Assembly (NCBI GenBank): GCA_963665265.2
Contig: OY762224.2
Location: 62,001 to 126,000, forward strand
DNA from: CAXXHQ01 sp963665265
Lineage (GTDB): Bacteria > Planctomycetota > Planctomycetia > Pirellulales > Thermoguttaceae
Reading direction: 5' to 3'
DNA: 64,000 nucleotides
In this document: one piece after another, positions 8,159 to 17,822 of the stretch
How positions within the stretch are numbered: position 1 is the stretch's first letter
How the letters are laid out: each line of letters starts with the position of its first letter
Translations under genes and position numbers: made by a program
The notes under the pieces: model-generated
Database searches by the model: none
Told to the model about the DNA's origin: nothing
What the model saw: the letters and a program-made list of their open reading frames with translations, nothing else

Positions 8159-8442
8159 GTCATAATCGCCAGTATTTCATCTTCGTTCATAATCAATAAT
8201 TCTTTGCCGTCGATGACGACTTCCGTTCCCGCATAGCGGCCGAAGAGAACGCGGTCTCCTTCGCTCACTTGATGCGGAACACGCTTGCCGTTCGGCAGCA
8301 ATCGACCGTCGCCGACCGAGAGAACGCGACCTTGCATCGGTTTTTCCTGGGCGGCGTCGGGCAGCACGATTCCCCCTGCCGTTTTCGCCTCCGCTTCGAT
8401 ACGCTTCACCACGACATTAGCGCCGACTGGCTCTATCTTCAT
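8155..8442 (-). CDS. groES: Co-chaperonin GroES
   Basis: This 95-residue protein, the standard GroES length, forms the lid heptamer over GroEL in the cytoplasm. The visible features are MKIEPVGANVVVKR at the N-terminus, the mobile loop around KTAGGIVLPDAAQEKP, the roof/turn VLSVGDGRLLPNGKRVP, and the closing GTEVVIDGKELLIMNEDEILAIM. The start at 8442 is set by AGGAG ten bases upstream; ten extra codons are open ahead of it. There is no groEL next to it, so it is a solitary groES, which is usual in genomes with several chaperonin copies. The TAG stop sits in a GTAG repeat. Confidence 0.93.
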   Translation of the reverse strand: MKIEPVGANVVVKRIEAEAKTAGGIVLPDAAQEKPMQGRVLSVGDGRLLPNGKRVPHQVSEGDRVLFGRYAGTEVVIDGKELLIMNEDEILAIMT

Positions 8443-8656
8443 CGCTATTACGCTCCTGGTGTGATTTCTCATCGCGTCCTCGACTCGTCATGCGTCGTCT
8501 CCCGCTTTTGAAAACGACCGCGTCGCGCCGAAATACGCCCAGGATAAATTCTCGCATGCCGCCTCTAAACCTTCAAGGGTCGAGAGAGGAGCCCCCCCCT
8601 TGTGGATGCCAATTACTTCACTCGTGACCTTGTCTAAAAACCGAACGCCAAATCGC

Positions 8657-8662
8657 TATAAT
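8657..8662 (+). promoter_or_regulatory. Possible -10 box (TATAAT) for fetAB
   Basis: A consensus TATAAT lies 38 bases before the fetA start, in the context CGCTATAATG. The same ten bases occur upstream of the GNAT gene at 63132. No matching -35 element is seen at the usual distance, so this is a weak call. Confidence 0.35.
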
Positions 8663-8699
8663 GCTTTTGTTGCCGACGTCATTTCAACGAGATTCCAGC

Positions 8700-9392
8700 A
8701 TGCCGCCGCTTCTACAAGCAGAAAACCTCGTTCGGCTCGATCCGAAAACCGGCCGACGTTTATTATACGACGTTTCGCTTTCCGTCGCCGAAGGCGAATT
8801 GGTGACGATCGCCGGCCCGTCGGGCTCGGGCAAAACGCTTTTGCTCCGTTCGCTAGCGTTGCTCGATCGGATCGACGCCGGCTCCGTCGTCTGGCGAGGC
8901 AAACCCGCCGCTTCATACGGCGTTCCCGTCTTCCGAAGTCAGGCGATTTATCTGCATCAGCGGGCGTCTCTCTTGGCCGAAACGGTCGAAGAGGCTTTAA
9001 ATATCCCGTTTCAACTGGCAATCCGCCGCCGCGAAAAGTGGAACCGAGCTTTTGCCGTCGAATCGCTCGCCCGTTTCAACCGCGACGAATCTTTCTTGCT
9101 CCAAAAGACCGGCGATCTTTCGGGCGGCGAAAGGCAAATCGTCGCTCTTATCCGCGCTTTACAATTAAATCCGACGCTACTGCTGCTCGACGAGCCTACC
9201 TCGGCCCTCGATCCGCAGGCTTCGGAGGCGGCCGAAACGCTTCTTACGCGTTGGCTTCGAGAGAAATCCGACGCCCGAGCGATACTCTGGATCACTCACG
9301 ACGCCGACCAAGCTGAGCGCGTCGCCGGCCGCAGACTGTTCATGAGCCAAGGCGAACTGCTCGACTCGACGCCGACGGAGACCCTTCAATGA
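8700..9392 (+). CDS. fetA: ABC transporter ATP-binding protein, FetA (YbbL) type
   Basis: This 230-residue ATPase has the Walker A GPSGSGKT at residues 39-46, the signature LSGGERQ, Walker B LLLLDEPTSALD and a switch His in WITHDADQ. Its short length and its pairing with a FetB-type permease fit the FetAB exporter, which in E. coli is linked to iron efflux and oxidative-stress resistance. The metal role here is inferred from the family. The ATG at 8700 is preferred to the one at 8661 because the ABC fold begins directly after it; no strong ribosome binding site supports either. Its stop overlaps the fetB start (ATGA). Confidence 0.85.
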   Translation: MPPLLQAENLVRLDPKTGRRLLYDVSLSVAEGELVTIAGPSGSGKTLLLRSLALLDRIDAGSVVWRGKPAASYGVPVFRSQAIYLHQRASLLAETVEEALNIPFQLAIRRREKWNRAFAVESLARFNRDESFLLQKTGDLSGGERQIVALIRALQLNPTLLLLDEPTSALDPQASEAAETLLTRWLREKSDARAILWITHDADQAERVAGRRLFMSQGELLDSTPTETLQ

Positions 9393-10201
9393 ACGCCGAC
9401 TACATCGCCCTGCAACCGTGGCAAGTCGCGTTGGCGACCGCCTTAATCCTGATCTGCGGCGTCATCTCGCTCATCTTGCGACTCGGCATGGAACGACGGT
9501 TATTCGTAGCCGCGGTGCGTACCGTCTTGCAACTCTGGCTCGTCGGACTCGTGCTCGATTGGATTTTCAAGCCGAATCAGCCTTGGTCCGTCGTTCTCGC
9601 AATGGCGCTCGTAATGACCTTCATCGCCGGACTGTCAGCCGTCCGCCGCAACGAACGTCGCTACGCCGGAATCTGGTTCGATAGCGTCGTTTCGATGTGG
9701 GCAAGCTCCTGGCTCGTCGCTTCGATCGCGCTGTTCGGCGTCATTCAAGTTCAGCACGGCGAGCACGCCTGGTACAATCCGCAATACGCCATTCCGCTGC
9801 TCGGAATGGTTCTTGGCAACACGCTTAACGGAATCGCGCTCGGCATGGACCGGTTCGCCTCGGATATGCTCGCCCGTCGCGACCAAATCGAAACGCTTCT
9901 CGCGTTGGGAGCGACCCGCTGGGAGGCCGCCCGAGGCGTCATTCAAGTCTGCGTCCGCACCGGAATGATCCCGACGATCAATACGATGATGGTCGTCGGC
10001 CTAGTTAGCTTGCCAGGTATGATGACCGGCCAGATTATCGCCGGCATGAAGCCGGACCAAGCCGTTTTGTATCAAATCGTGATTATGTTTCTCCTCGCGG
10101 CGGGAACGGCGTTGGGAACCGTGGCCGTCGTTCTCCTCGGCTACGCCCGGCTTTTTAACGCAAAACATCAGTTTTTGGCGGAAAAGATCACCAAGCAGTA
10201 G
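9389..10201 (+). CDS. fetB: ABC transporter permease, FetB (UPF0014) family
   Basis: This 270-residue inner-membrane protein has about seven hydrophobic spans and the family blocks RRNERRYAGIW, PLLGMVLGNTLNGIALGMDRF and LALGATRWEAARGVIQ, followed by SLPGMMTGQIIAGMKPDQAVLYQI. It is the permease partner of FetA: the start overlaps the fetA stop by four bases, so the two are translationally coupled. Family members are linked to iron export. The TAG stop is the start of a GTAGGG repeat, and a REP-like hairpin follows. Confidence 0.9.
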   Translation: MNADYIALQPWQVALATALILICGVISLILRLGMERRLFVAAVRTVLQLWLVGLVLDWIFKPNQPWSVVLAMALVMTFIAGLSAVRRNERRYAGIWFDSVVSMWASSWLVASIALFGVIQVQHGEHAWYNPQYAIPLLGMVLGNTLNGIALGMDRFASDMLARRDQIETLLALGATRWEAARGVIQVCVRTGMIPTINTMMVVGLVSLPGMMTGQIIAGMKPDQAVLYQIVIMFLLAAGTALGTVAVVLLGYARLFNAKHQFLAEKITKQ

Positions 10202-10217
10202 GGAGCGTCCTCGCGCT

Positions 10218-10243
10218 GTAGGGAACGCCCTCAGTGGCGTTCC
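10218..10243 (+). repeat. REP-like hairpin, GGAACGCC type
   Basis: GTAG (10218-10221) is followed by a perfect 8-bp stem GGAACGCC/GGCGTTCC around loop CTCAGT. Near-identical units occur at 26370, 32270 (inverted) and 48520. Confidence 0.7.
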
Positions 10244-10355
10244 GCCGCTACCGTGGGCATACCTCTAATCCGCCGACCCCAAAAATCTTAAATTCGACCG
10301 TTTTTTTAGACAAATTCCCGACTGACGCTTCTCTCATATGTCAGTGGAGAAATAA

Positions 10356-10898
10356 ATGACCGAATTCGGCGATCCTTTGCAGGCCGGGCGATCCGTCGGC
10401 GACGAGCGCATTTTCGCGCGGTTGTACGACCAATTCGCCGCACGCCTGCATCGAACCGCGCTCGGCCTGCTCGACGTTCGCTCGGACGCCGAAGATGTGG
10501 TCCATGACGTTTTTGTGGGAGTGATCCGCGCGAAATGCGACTTGACCGAGATCGAAAACCAAGCCGCCTACTTATTCACTTCGCTGCGGCACGTCGTTGA
10601 GAGGATAAATACCCGACGTCGCAAAGAACGCGTGGCGGCGCGGCAGGGCGTCGAAGCGGAACGCGTTTTGGCCTCGCCCGAGACGATGGCCGTCGCTTTC
10701 GAACGCGGCGAAGCCTTGAAAGCGGCGGTTCGGGAATTGCCCGACGAACAACGTGAGGTGGTGACGTTAAAAATCGCCGGCGAATTGACCTTCGCCGAGA
10801 TCGCCGAAACGCTCGGCATTAGCGCAAACACAGCCGCTAGTCGATACCGATACGCATTGGAGAAACTCCGAACGTCGGTTACGGAGAAAACAAAATGA
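10356..10898 (+). CDS. RNA polymerase ECF-type sigma factor
   Basis: This 180-residue sigma-70-family factor has region 2 at about residues 20-90 (IFARLYDQFAARLHRTALGLL, DAEDVVHDVFV) and region 4 at about 115-170 (LPDEQREVVTLKIAGELTFAEIAETLGISANTAASRYRYALEKL). There is no region 3, as expected for an ECF factor. GGAG lies just upstream of the ATG. The next gene overlaps the stop by four bases and encodes a small membrane protein placed like an anti-sigma factor. The regulon and signal are not known. Confidence 0.9.
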   Translation: MTEFGDPLQAGRSVGDERIFARLYDQFAARLHRTALGLLDVRSDAEDVVHDVFVGVIRAKCDLTEIENQAAYLFTSLRHVVERINTRRRKERVAARQGVEAERVLASPETMAVAFERGEALKAAVRELPDEQREVVTLKIAGELTFAEIAETLGISANTAASRYRYALEKLRTSVTEKTK

Positions 10899-11239
10899 AC
10901 GACGAACATTTGCCGCCGGAACTTCGAGAGCTTGAAGCGGAACTGACGGCGGCCTTTCGCGCGGAGTTGCCCGAGAGTCTGCGACCGCGCGTGGAGAAAT
11001 CGAGGCGAGAGGAATTTGGACGACGGAAAAACGCCGATCGATGGCGTTTCGCCGCGGCGGCGGCGGCCACGGCCTTGATCTGGATGAACCTTTCGTTGTG
11101 CGCGACGTCGGCGACCGACTTTTTTCCGCAACCTTCCCTCGGCGGCTCCGTTGACGCGACCGCCGCCGCCCGACAGTTGCACGAAATATTGCCCGACCTG
11201 TCGCCGGAAGAGGCGAATATGCTTTGCCGTAAACTGTAG
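10895..11239 (+). CDS. Small single-span membrane protein, candidate anti-sigma factor
   Basis: This 114-residue protein has a charged N-terminal half (LPPELRELEAELTAAFRAELP), one membrane span near residues 50-70 and a short outer tail. It is translationally coupled to the ECF sigma gene (ATGA overlap), the classic position of an anti-sigma factor. No zinc-binding HxxxCxxC motif is present, so it is not a ZAS-type anti-sigma, and the role is inferred from position only. A GTAG hairpin lies just after the stop. Confidence 0.65.
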   Translation: MNDEHLPPELRELEAELTAAFRAELPESLRPRVEKSRREEFGRRKNADRWRFAAAAAATALIWMNLSLCATSATDFFPQPSLGGSVDATAAARQLHEILPDLSPEEANMLCRKL

Positions 11240-11245
11240 TTGTCC

Positions 11246-11269
11246 GTAGGTCATGCACTCCGTGCATGA
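11246..11269 (+). repeat. REP-like hairpin with GTAG foot
   Basis: GTAG (11246-11249) is followed by a 7-bp stem TCATGCA/TGCATGA around loop CTCCG. The loop resembles those of the GGAACGCC-type units, but the stem is different. Confidence 0.55.
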
Positions 11270-11326
11270 AAATTCGCTGACCGCTGAACGCTGATTTCTG
11301 ACCGTTCAATAATCGGAGAACCGATA

Positions 11327-12925
11327 ATGGGATACCTTTTACTCTGGATCGAAAACCTCGCCGTTTCGCTGCTGATCGTCGCATTCGTCGTCGCCTGTGC
11401 GGCGCGAGTGAGCGGTGCAAGAAAACGCCCGCTTGTCTGGCTTCCGGCGACGGCGATCGTCTTTTTGATTTACCTCGCCCTCACGGTTTTTTTGGGGTAC
11501 GTCAAATTTTGGCGAATGCCGGGGCTTCCCTGGTACTACTCGGTCCTCTGGCTGCTTCTGCTCTATACGGCGGGGGCCGCATATTTTTTACGAACCGGCT
11601 TTCGACGGCGCGAAGGCGAGTTCGTCGCCGCCGCATGGCCGCGAGGAAAAATCGGCGCCGCGTTGTTGATCGTGCTTTCGGTACATGTCATGACGTTTTG
11701 GAATCTCGACGCCGAAGCGCGCCAGCGGCTTATTACGATTCGCGCCCAAGCCGACTCCGACGCGATTTCCGCGGCGCCTCTCAAGGTCCTCGATCAAGAC
11801 AATGCCGCGCCTATCTACTCGAAATTTGCCGGCGCTTTGAACCCGGAGTTCCTGCCGAAGAAATGGAAGCAATGGGGCGAATGGGTCCGCTGCGACGACG
11901 ACGAGTTCAAACGGAATGATTCCGAAATTTCCGCATTCCTCGCAAAACAATCCGGAATCATCGCCGCGATCAACGAAGCATCGCGCAAGCCGGCCTGCGT
12001 CTTTCCGCACAACTATCATTGGTGGACTATCGACGTGCTCGCGCCCGAACTTCTAGATTTGAGACGCTTTGCAAGTCTATTAGGGTTACATGCTCGTTGG
12101 TCGATCGCGCATGGCGATTTGCCGACCGCCTTACGCGATATCGGCTCCGTCAATCGGATCTCAAGACATATGATTCAGAATCCTATTTTGGTTAGTCTCT
12201 TAGTCGGAGCTGCAATTGAAAAGATGGCTCTCGAGGAAACGCAAAATGCTTTGAACGCGGGGGCTTCGGAATCGGCAATGGCGGCTATCGAAGAGACGTC
12301 CGCTTTTTCTTTTGAGGCCTTGTACCCCACGGCCCTGCGAACGGAACGATCGCTTTATTTCGCGACGATCGCGTCCATTTCCGAAGACGGCGCTCTCGCC
12401 AAGGAAACGCTCAGCGGAGCGCAGTTCTCCTTCATCGCTCAGTCCGCATATCGCATCTTTCTAGCCCCCTCCGATTTTGAAATCGGCTCGCTCTATTTTC
12501 GGCATTTATCCGCGCAAGGTTCGCTTCCCTACTACAAGACTAGCGAGAACTTTGCGAACGTTATGAATGCCGCACAATCGTCCGGTTCCGCGCTACTGTT
12601 GTATATGCTGCCGACTTTATCAAAGGCTCGCGAGAACGTCGCAGCAGGCGACGCCTCCGTCGCCGCGATGAATTTAGGAATTGTAGCTCATCGCTATCAA
12701 CTGAAGAACGGCAAATTGCCCGACGCGCTCGACGATCTAGTTCCCGAATTTATTCCGTTCGTTCCCATCGATCCGTTCGACGGAAAACCTATGAAATACG
12801 AACGCTCAAACGACGACGTCCTAATTTACAGCGTCGGCCCGAACGGAAAAGACGACGGCGACTCGCCCAAAAAGAACGACGATATCGTTTTCACGTTAAA
12901 AGCGTTGCCGAGCGGAAAAAAATAA
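11327..12925 (+). CDS. Large membrane protein of the sigma-factor cluster
   Basis: This 532-residue protein has three to four hydrophobic spans in the first 130 residues (at about 1-25, 34-55, 68-90 and 105-125). A long soluble region of about 400 residues follows. Its end, LPDALDDLVPEFIPFVPIDPFDGKPMKYERS...VYSVGPNGKDDG, resembles the C-terminal part of type II pseudopilin-like planctomycete proteins (the 'VDPFDGKPL-Y---SVGPNGxDDGG' pattern). No catalytic motif is seen. It follows the ECF sigma and candidate anti-sigma genes on the same strand after an 87-base gap, suggesting one signalling unit at the membrane. GGAG precedes the ATG by nine bases. Confidence 0.75.
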   Translation: MGYLLLWIENLAVSLLIVAFVVACAARVSGARKRPLVWLPATAIVFLIYLALTVFLGYVKFWRMPGLPWYYSVLWLLLLYTAGAAYFLRTGFRRREGEFVAAAWPRGKIGAALLIVLSVHVMTFWNLDAEARQRLITIRAQADSDAISAAPLKVLDQDNAAPIYSKFAGALNPEFLPKKWKQWGEWVRCDDDEFKRNDSEISAFLAKQSGIIAAINEASRKPACVFPHNYHWWTIDVLAPELLDLRRFASLLGLHARWSIAHGDLPTALRDIGSVNRISRHMIQNPILVSLLVGAAIEKMALEETQNALNAGASESAMAAIEETSAFSFEALYPTALRTERSLYFATIASISEDGALAKETLSGAQFSFIAQSAYRIFLAPSDFEIGSLYFRHLSAQGSLPYYKTSENFANVMNAAQSSGSALLLYMLPTLSKARENVAAGDASVAAMNLGIVAHRYQLKNGKLPDALDDLVPEFIPFVPIDPFDGKPMKYERSNDDVLIYSVGPNGKDDGDSPKKNDDIVFTLKALPSGKK

Positions 12926-12979
12926 TATCTCGTAAGGAAGAATAAGTTCGGAACCGAAATATCGGAAATTGATATATAG

Positions 12980-15316
12980 ATGTACGCGATGCAAAGAACC
13001 ATGCAAACGACGAACAGGAAAGCCGAAGTAATCGCTTTCATCTCTCTGATATCCTGCCTTTCGATGGGGTTCACGGCGAATTTAGCATTTTCGGCGGGAC
13101 CGTTGAATCCGGACTTTGAAGACGGCGTCGTCGGCCAAACGCCCGACAAATGGATGTTCCCCCCGGCAGCCGCTCAAAGCGGCTATTCCGCTTCGCTAAC
13201 CAAGCAGAATCCCAAGAACGGAACGATGTGCGCCATCATCCAAAGCGGCGACAAACCCAAGCCGGGCGGATTCGGCAACCTCATGCAAAAAATCGACGCC
13301 GCGCCATTTCGGTCGAAACGAGTGCGGTTCCGGGCCGCGATTCGGTACGAGTCGTCCGGCTCGGCCGGCGAGGCGAAACTATGGATGCGGGCCGACCGGC
13401 CGAATAAGCAAGTCGGGTTCTTCGACAATATGGCGAATCGCCCCGTTACGGAATCGCAATGGAAGTATTACGAGATCGTCGGAGACGTCAATGAGGACGC
13501 CGAAACGATCTTCATCGGCATGACGCTCACGGGAAGCGGAAAAGCCTGGTTCGACGACGTCAGCTTCGAGATCGTCGGCGACGCTGAAAAGATGCTTATT
13601 GAATCCGCGCGTCCACTGACGAAACGCGGACAGGCGAATCTAGTCGCCTTCACCAGATTGTTAGGATATGTGCGCTATTTTCACCCCAGCGACGAAGCCT
13701 CGCGAACTAATTGGGAAACCTTCTCCGTCAACGGAGTAAAAGCCGTCGAAAATGCGGCCGACGCTTCGGAACTTGCCGCTAAACTCGAAGCCTTGTTCCG
13801 CCCCATCGCGCCTACGATAAAAACGTTTCCGACGGACAAGCCGATGCCCCATTCCCCGATCGCCGCGCCTTCGCAAGCCGACGCCGACTTGAAAATTATC
13901 GTCTGGGATCATTTTGGACTCGGCGCCGGGGACGGTAAGAATATCTATCGCAGTCGGCGCATTACGACCGACGCCCCCGAGGGAAAATTCCCCGAAACTC
14001 TCGCCGGGCTCCGCGAGCCCTTCCTTGCTGATATCGGAGGGGGCGTTTCGTGCTCCGTGCCGTTAGCCCTTTTCACCGACTCGAAAGGCTCTTTGCCGCG
14101 AAGAGCGGCGGAGGATCAAAAATCCGCGGCAGCGGCGGTCACGAAAGCGAGCGGTTCGGGCGACGATCGCGCCACTCGCTTGGCCGACGTCGCCTTGGCT
14201 TGGACCGCATTGCAACATTTCTATCCGTATTTCGACGTGGTTGAAATCGACTGGGATCAGGCTCTCTGCGTCGCCTTAACTTCCGCGGCGACCGATCGCG
14301 ACGAATCTGAATTTCTCGATACGTTAAGCCGCATGATCGCCGCCCTGCATGACGGCCACGGCTCGGTCGTCTCTTCCATCCGCAGGAATAGAGGTTACGC
14401 GCCACCGATCGCTTGGGATTGGGTCGAAAATCAGCTGGTCGTGACTTGCGTGAAAAATGCGAACTTAGGGTTGGCTCCAGGCGATGCGATCATTTCAATC
14501 GACGGCAAACCCGTCGCCGACGCCGTCGCCGAAAGGGAACGTTTGATATCGGGCGCCACGCCGCAATGGATTCGACATATTGCCCTCGCGGAACTTGCTG
14601 AGGGTAAGAAAGATCAAACCTTAACGCTCGAAGTCGAGCCTTGGGCGAAGCTCGGAACGCGACGCAATATTACCCTGAAACGAGAAGTTCCGAAGGGCGC
14701 CGTTCAAGAACCTCGACCGCCGAAAATCAAGGAGATTGAACCAGGCGTATTCTATCTCGACCTAAATCAAATTCAGGACGAAGATTTTTCCGACGCCTTG
14801 CCCAAGCTCGTCGAGGCGAAAGGGATTGTCTTCGACATGCGAGGGTATCCCCGGATAAATCCGATCGCCTTCTTTTCGCACTTAAGCGAAAAAACCATTA
14901 CAAGCGTGCAATGGCACATACCGATCGTTAAAATGCCGGATCATAAGGAAATGAAATTCGAGCGCCAAGGAGAGTGGCAAATCACTCCGACCGAACCCTC
15001 TCTCAAAGCCAAAAAGGCGTTCATCACCGACGGCCGCGCGATTAGTTTTGCCGAATCCGTGATGGGCATCGTCGAAGATTATAAACTTGGCGAAATCGTC
15101 GGCGGACCCACGGCGGGCACGAACGGCAATATCAATAATCTCACTTTGCCGGGCGGGTATACGATCGTATGGACCGGAATGAAAGTGCTTAAACACGACG
15201 GATCCCGACACCATGGAGTCGGAATTCAACCGACCATTCCCGCAACGCGCACTCGCGCCGGAATCGCGGCCGGTCGCGACGAACTGCTCGAACGCGCCGT
15301 ACAAGCCGTAAAATAG
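12980..15316 (+). CDS. Exported S41 family (tail-specific) serine peptidase
   Basis: This protein of about 778 residues has an N-terminal signal-like segment, then a jelly-roll module (GPLNPDFEDGVVGQTPDKW... to about residue 210) of the kind that binds carbohydrate or protein. A helical region and a tricorn-like core follow. The PDZ-like part lies near 485-530 (GLAPGDAIISIDGKPVADAV). The S41 core contains FITDGRAISFAESVMG with the likely nucleophile at about Ser689, then GEIVGGPTAGTNGNIN. S41 enzymes cleave exported or misfolded proteins from the C-terminus. No clear ribosome binding site precedes the ATG at 12980; ATGs at 12989 and 13001 are alternatives. Its end converges on the next gene with 38 bases between. 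Confidence 0.85.
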   Translation: MYAMQRTMQTTNRKAEVIAFISLISCLSMGFTANLAFSAGPLNPDFEDGVVGQTPDKWMFPPAAAQSGYSASLTKQNPKNGTMCAIIQSGDKPKPGGFGNLMQKIDAAPFRSKRVRFRAAIRYESSGSAGEAKLWMRADRPNKQVGFFDNMANRPVTESQWKYYEIVGDVNEDAETIFIGMTLTGSGKAWFDDVSFEIVGDAEKMLIESARPLTKRGQANLVAFTRLLGYVRYFHPSDEASRTNWETFSVNGVKAVENAADASELAAKLEALFRPIAPTIKTFPTDKPMPHSPIAAPSQADADLKIIVWDHFGLGAGDGKNIYRSRRITTDAPEGKFPETLAGLREPFLADIGGGVSCSVPLALFTDSKGSLPRRAAEDQKSAAAAVTKASGSGDDRATRLADVALAWTALQHFYPYFDVVEIDWDQALCVALTSAATDRDESEFLDTLSRMIAALHDGHGSVVSSIRRNRGYAPPIAWDWVENQLVVTCVKNANLGLAPGDAIISIDGKPVADAVAERERLISGATPQWIRHIALAELAEGKKDQTLTLEVEPWAKLGTRRNITLKREVPKGAVQEPRPPKIKEIEPGVFYLDLNQIQDEDFSDALPKLVEAKGIVFDMRGYPRINPIAFFSHLSEKTITSVQWHIPIVKMPDHKEMKFERQGEWQITPTEPSLKAKKAFITDGRAISFAESVMGIVEDYKLGEIVGGPTAGTNGNINNLTLPGGYTIVWTGMKVLKHDGSRHHGVGIQPTIPATRTRAGIAAGRDELLERAVQAVK

Positions 15317-15354
15317 AAAGCGGCATATTCTCGGCGCTCGAAGGAAAGTCGCTT

Positions 15355-17682
15355 CTACTCGCGATCGTTCTCCGATTTTTCGAAACGAAGAATCCGCGTC
15401 GTGCGGGGGCCGAGCTGAATCGTTTCGCCCGGCCGGACGTCCTTACGGCGCTCGACAAGTTCCTCGATCGTTCCCGCCGCTTCCGCCGGAACGTTTAGCG
15501 AAAACGTTTTGTCGGCGCTCATGTTCATGGCGATCAGGTAAGGACCGTAACGGAGCGTGTAAAACGTCCCCTTTCCGGCATATACGCTTTCCTCGCCCGG
15601 CTTGGTCATTTCTCCGTGCGGTCCCTTGGCGATGGGGAGCTTTTCGCCGGCATGGGCCGAATGGAACTCGCCGGGATACCGGTGTCCGCCGTTGGCGAAG
15701 CCGAAGTCGGTCCAATCGGGGCGCACGTACGTCTTTCCGCTCGGTTCGTATTCCGTCTCCTGCCGAACGACCGCCACGCGATTGATCGTCGGCGTCATGT
15801 AATGCACACGCGCGAGATAATTCACGGCGTGCCGAGCCCGCCAATAGAGCGAGGCGTACAATATTTCGTCGCCATGCTTCACTGCCACGACGCCGTCCTC
15901 TTCGTCGCTAAAGACGTAATCCGGTTGGCCGACCGACATCGGTAAACGATTCTCGCTCGCCGGCTGCGAACGGATCGTCGCGAAATCGTCGGGGGCGCAT
16001 AAAACCCCGTCGGTCGTGCGCAAGCCCGCCGTTCGCATCTGCTTTTTCACCGAAGCGAAGAATTGATTATCGTCGATCATCTGCTGGGCGAAGCCGACCG
16101 AATCGGCGTCGAGCGAAACGGCGGCCGCTTCAATCGCGCACGAGCCCCAAGACGCGCGTTGGCCGTAGGTGACGTCGCCGGGAATGTGCGTGTCACGCCA
16201 ACCGACGATCGTTTCAATTCGCATCGCGCGGCAGCCGTCTTCGTCGACCGTCGGATAGCGAAACGCCGCGCGCGCCTTCGACATCTTCTCAAGCTGCTTT
16301 TTAAGCCGCGCGTCGCCCGGCCAATCCTCCTCGCAGGTCGCGAGGTAAATATCCGTCGCCAAGTCCAGAACCTCGCCGTAGTAACCGACGAAGCCGAGCT
16401 CCTTCGTCAATCCTTTCGCCGTCAACTGATAGTAGTCGTCGCCGAGCGGTTTCTCGGGGCCACGCTCCGTTTCGCTGCCTAACCACGGCTCCAACCCGAC
16501 TGATTCGTAAAGATAGCGCAGCATATCTTTTTCGGGAAGCGCGCTTTTCGGATCAACGGCCGCGATTCCCCGATTCGACCGGTAGATGTTTAAGTCGACG
16601 ATCATCGATTGGTTCGTGTACTGACGGCGATGCCGGCGGTTCCAATCGCGGCTTTCCTGAAGCATTTTCGACCATGCCTCCCGCCGCACGACGCCGTCGG
16701 CCAATTTCTCGTCGAGCTTCGGCTGAAGCTCTTTAGAGAGTCGGCGAATCACGTCGCCCGCCATGCCCAAACCGTTCCAACCGGGATTGTACGTCGCCGG
16801 GTCTTCATGGGCGATCTTCACGTCCTTGCGAAACGATTCGTAAAAACCGTCGCAAGATCGAACCGCCGTTTCGACGACGGCCGGATTCTGATACGCCTTC
16901 GACCATTTCACGAAATAAGCCCGAACGAGGAAATGCAACTGCGGCTGCGTGAGCGGCTTCTTCGCGGCAAGCAATTTCGTCAGTTCGTCGTTGACGCGTT
17001 TTTTGACCTCGCCGAGCGTCTCTTCGCCCGGCTCTTTGCGAAGCGGCGAGTTCGTGGGCGCCGCGCCCTGCTTTTCGTCCTTCGGCGGCGTGAAGAGCGG
17101 CTCCGTATGCGTGTATACTCCGTAGACGCCGCGGCTGGGCGCGGTCATGGGTTTTTGATATTTTTCGAACGTATCCCCGTAGCCCCAGATCGGGCCCGTC
17201 GCGCGAATCTCGCATTGCAATTCCGTTTTGCCGTTCGTCAGCGAAACGGGCAGAGGCGAAGTGCAGTAGCAGAATCGTCCGTTCCAAGTCGGCTCCTCGG
17301 CGCCAAGGTCGAGGATATCGGTCTCGCCCAAGTGCCGATAGCCAATTTGCTTCCCGTCGCAATAGAGAATCAACTTATCGGTCGAAACGTCGTCGCCCCA
17401 CAGGCGAACGGTGAAATAATTTTGCCGTTTCGGATCAACCTTCATCACGAAGCGAACGCGGCCCCCTTCCCAATTTTCTTTTTCCTGCGGCAAGAGTCGC
17501 AAGGCCGATTCGCCCAATCCGCCCTTGATCGTCTCGCTCCGATCGGCGAAGAACTGATGATTTTTCTCGGAATCGGCTTGGCCGAATTGAAGTCGGTCGC
17601 CGTCGAAAACTTTTGCGCCGTCGGCGTTTGCGAATTGAACAAGCAGAACGGAATAAAAGACCGTTGCCAAGAAATATCTCAT
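15355..17682 (-). CDS. Large exported protein of unknown function
   Basis: This protein of about 775 residues has a signal peptide (MRYFLATVFYSVLLVQFANA). An N-terminal beta-rich domain covers about residues 25-170. A lysine-rich linker follows, then a long domain rich in Trp, Tyr and Arg that may be an alpha/alpha toroid (GWRDTHIPGDVTYGQRASWG, YASLYWRARHAVNYLARVHYM), and a final beta-sheet part (TFSLNVPAEAAGTIEELVERR). The layout recalls exported polysaccharide lyases or heparinase-like proteins, but I recognise no catalytic motif and do not assign one. The frame is open 17 codons upstream; the start is placed where the signal peptide begins. Confidence 0.75.
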   Translation of the reverse strand: MRYFLATVFYSVLLVQFANADGAKVFDGDRLQFGQADSEKNHQFFADRSETIKGGLGESALRLLPQEKENWEGGRVRFVMKVDPKRQNYFTVRLWGDDVSTDKLILYCDGKQIGYRHLGETDILDLGAEEPTWNGRFCYCTSPLPVSLTNGKTELQCEIRATGPIWGYGDTFEKYQKPMTAPSRGVYGVYTHTEPLFTPPKDEKQGAAPTNSPLRKEPGEETLGEVKKRVNDELTKLLAAKKPLTQPQLHFLVRAYFVKWSKAYQNPAVVETAVRSCDGFYESFRKDVKIAHEDPATYNPGWNGLGMAGDVIRRLSKELQPKLDEKLADGVVRREAWSKMLQESRDWNRRHRRQYTNQSMIVDLNIYRSNRGIAAVDPKSALPEKDMLRYLYESVGLEPWLGSETERGPEKPLGDDYYQLTAKGLTKELGFVGYYGEVLDLATDIYLATCEEDWPGDARLKKQLEKMSKARAAFRYPTVDEDGCRAMRIETIVGWRDTHIPGDVTYGQRASWGSCAIEAAAVSLDADSVGFAQQMIDDNQFFASVKKQMRTAGLRTTDGVLCAPDDFATIRSQPASENRLPMSVGQPDYVFSDEEDGVVAVKHGDEILYASLYWRARHAVNYLARVHYMTPTINRVAVVRQETEYEPSGKTYVRPDWTDFGFANGGHRYPGEFHSAHAGEKLPIAKGPHGEMTKPGEESVYAGKGTFYTLRYGPYLIAMNMSADKTFSLNVPAEAAGTIEELVERRKDVRPGETIQLGPRTTRILRFEKSENDRE

Positions 17683-17822
17683 AGCGACCTCATCGACTCG
17701 ATTGATATGCGGTGCGATTGCGATCGTGCGCAAAAAAAGAGCGCACGCAGTATACCGCGCAAAGATTATCGTCGCTCGCCCCGCAAGTTATTCCGCCGCG
17801 GCGAAAACCTAACGTTTTTCGC

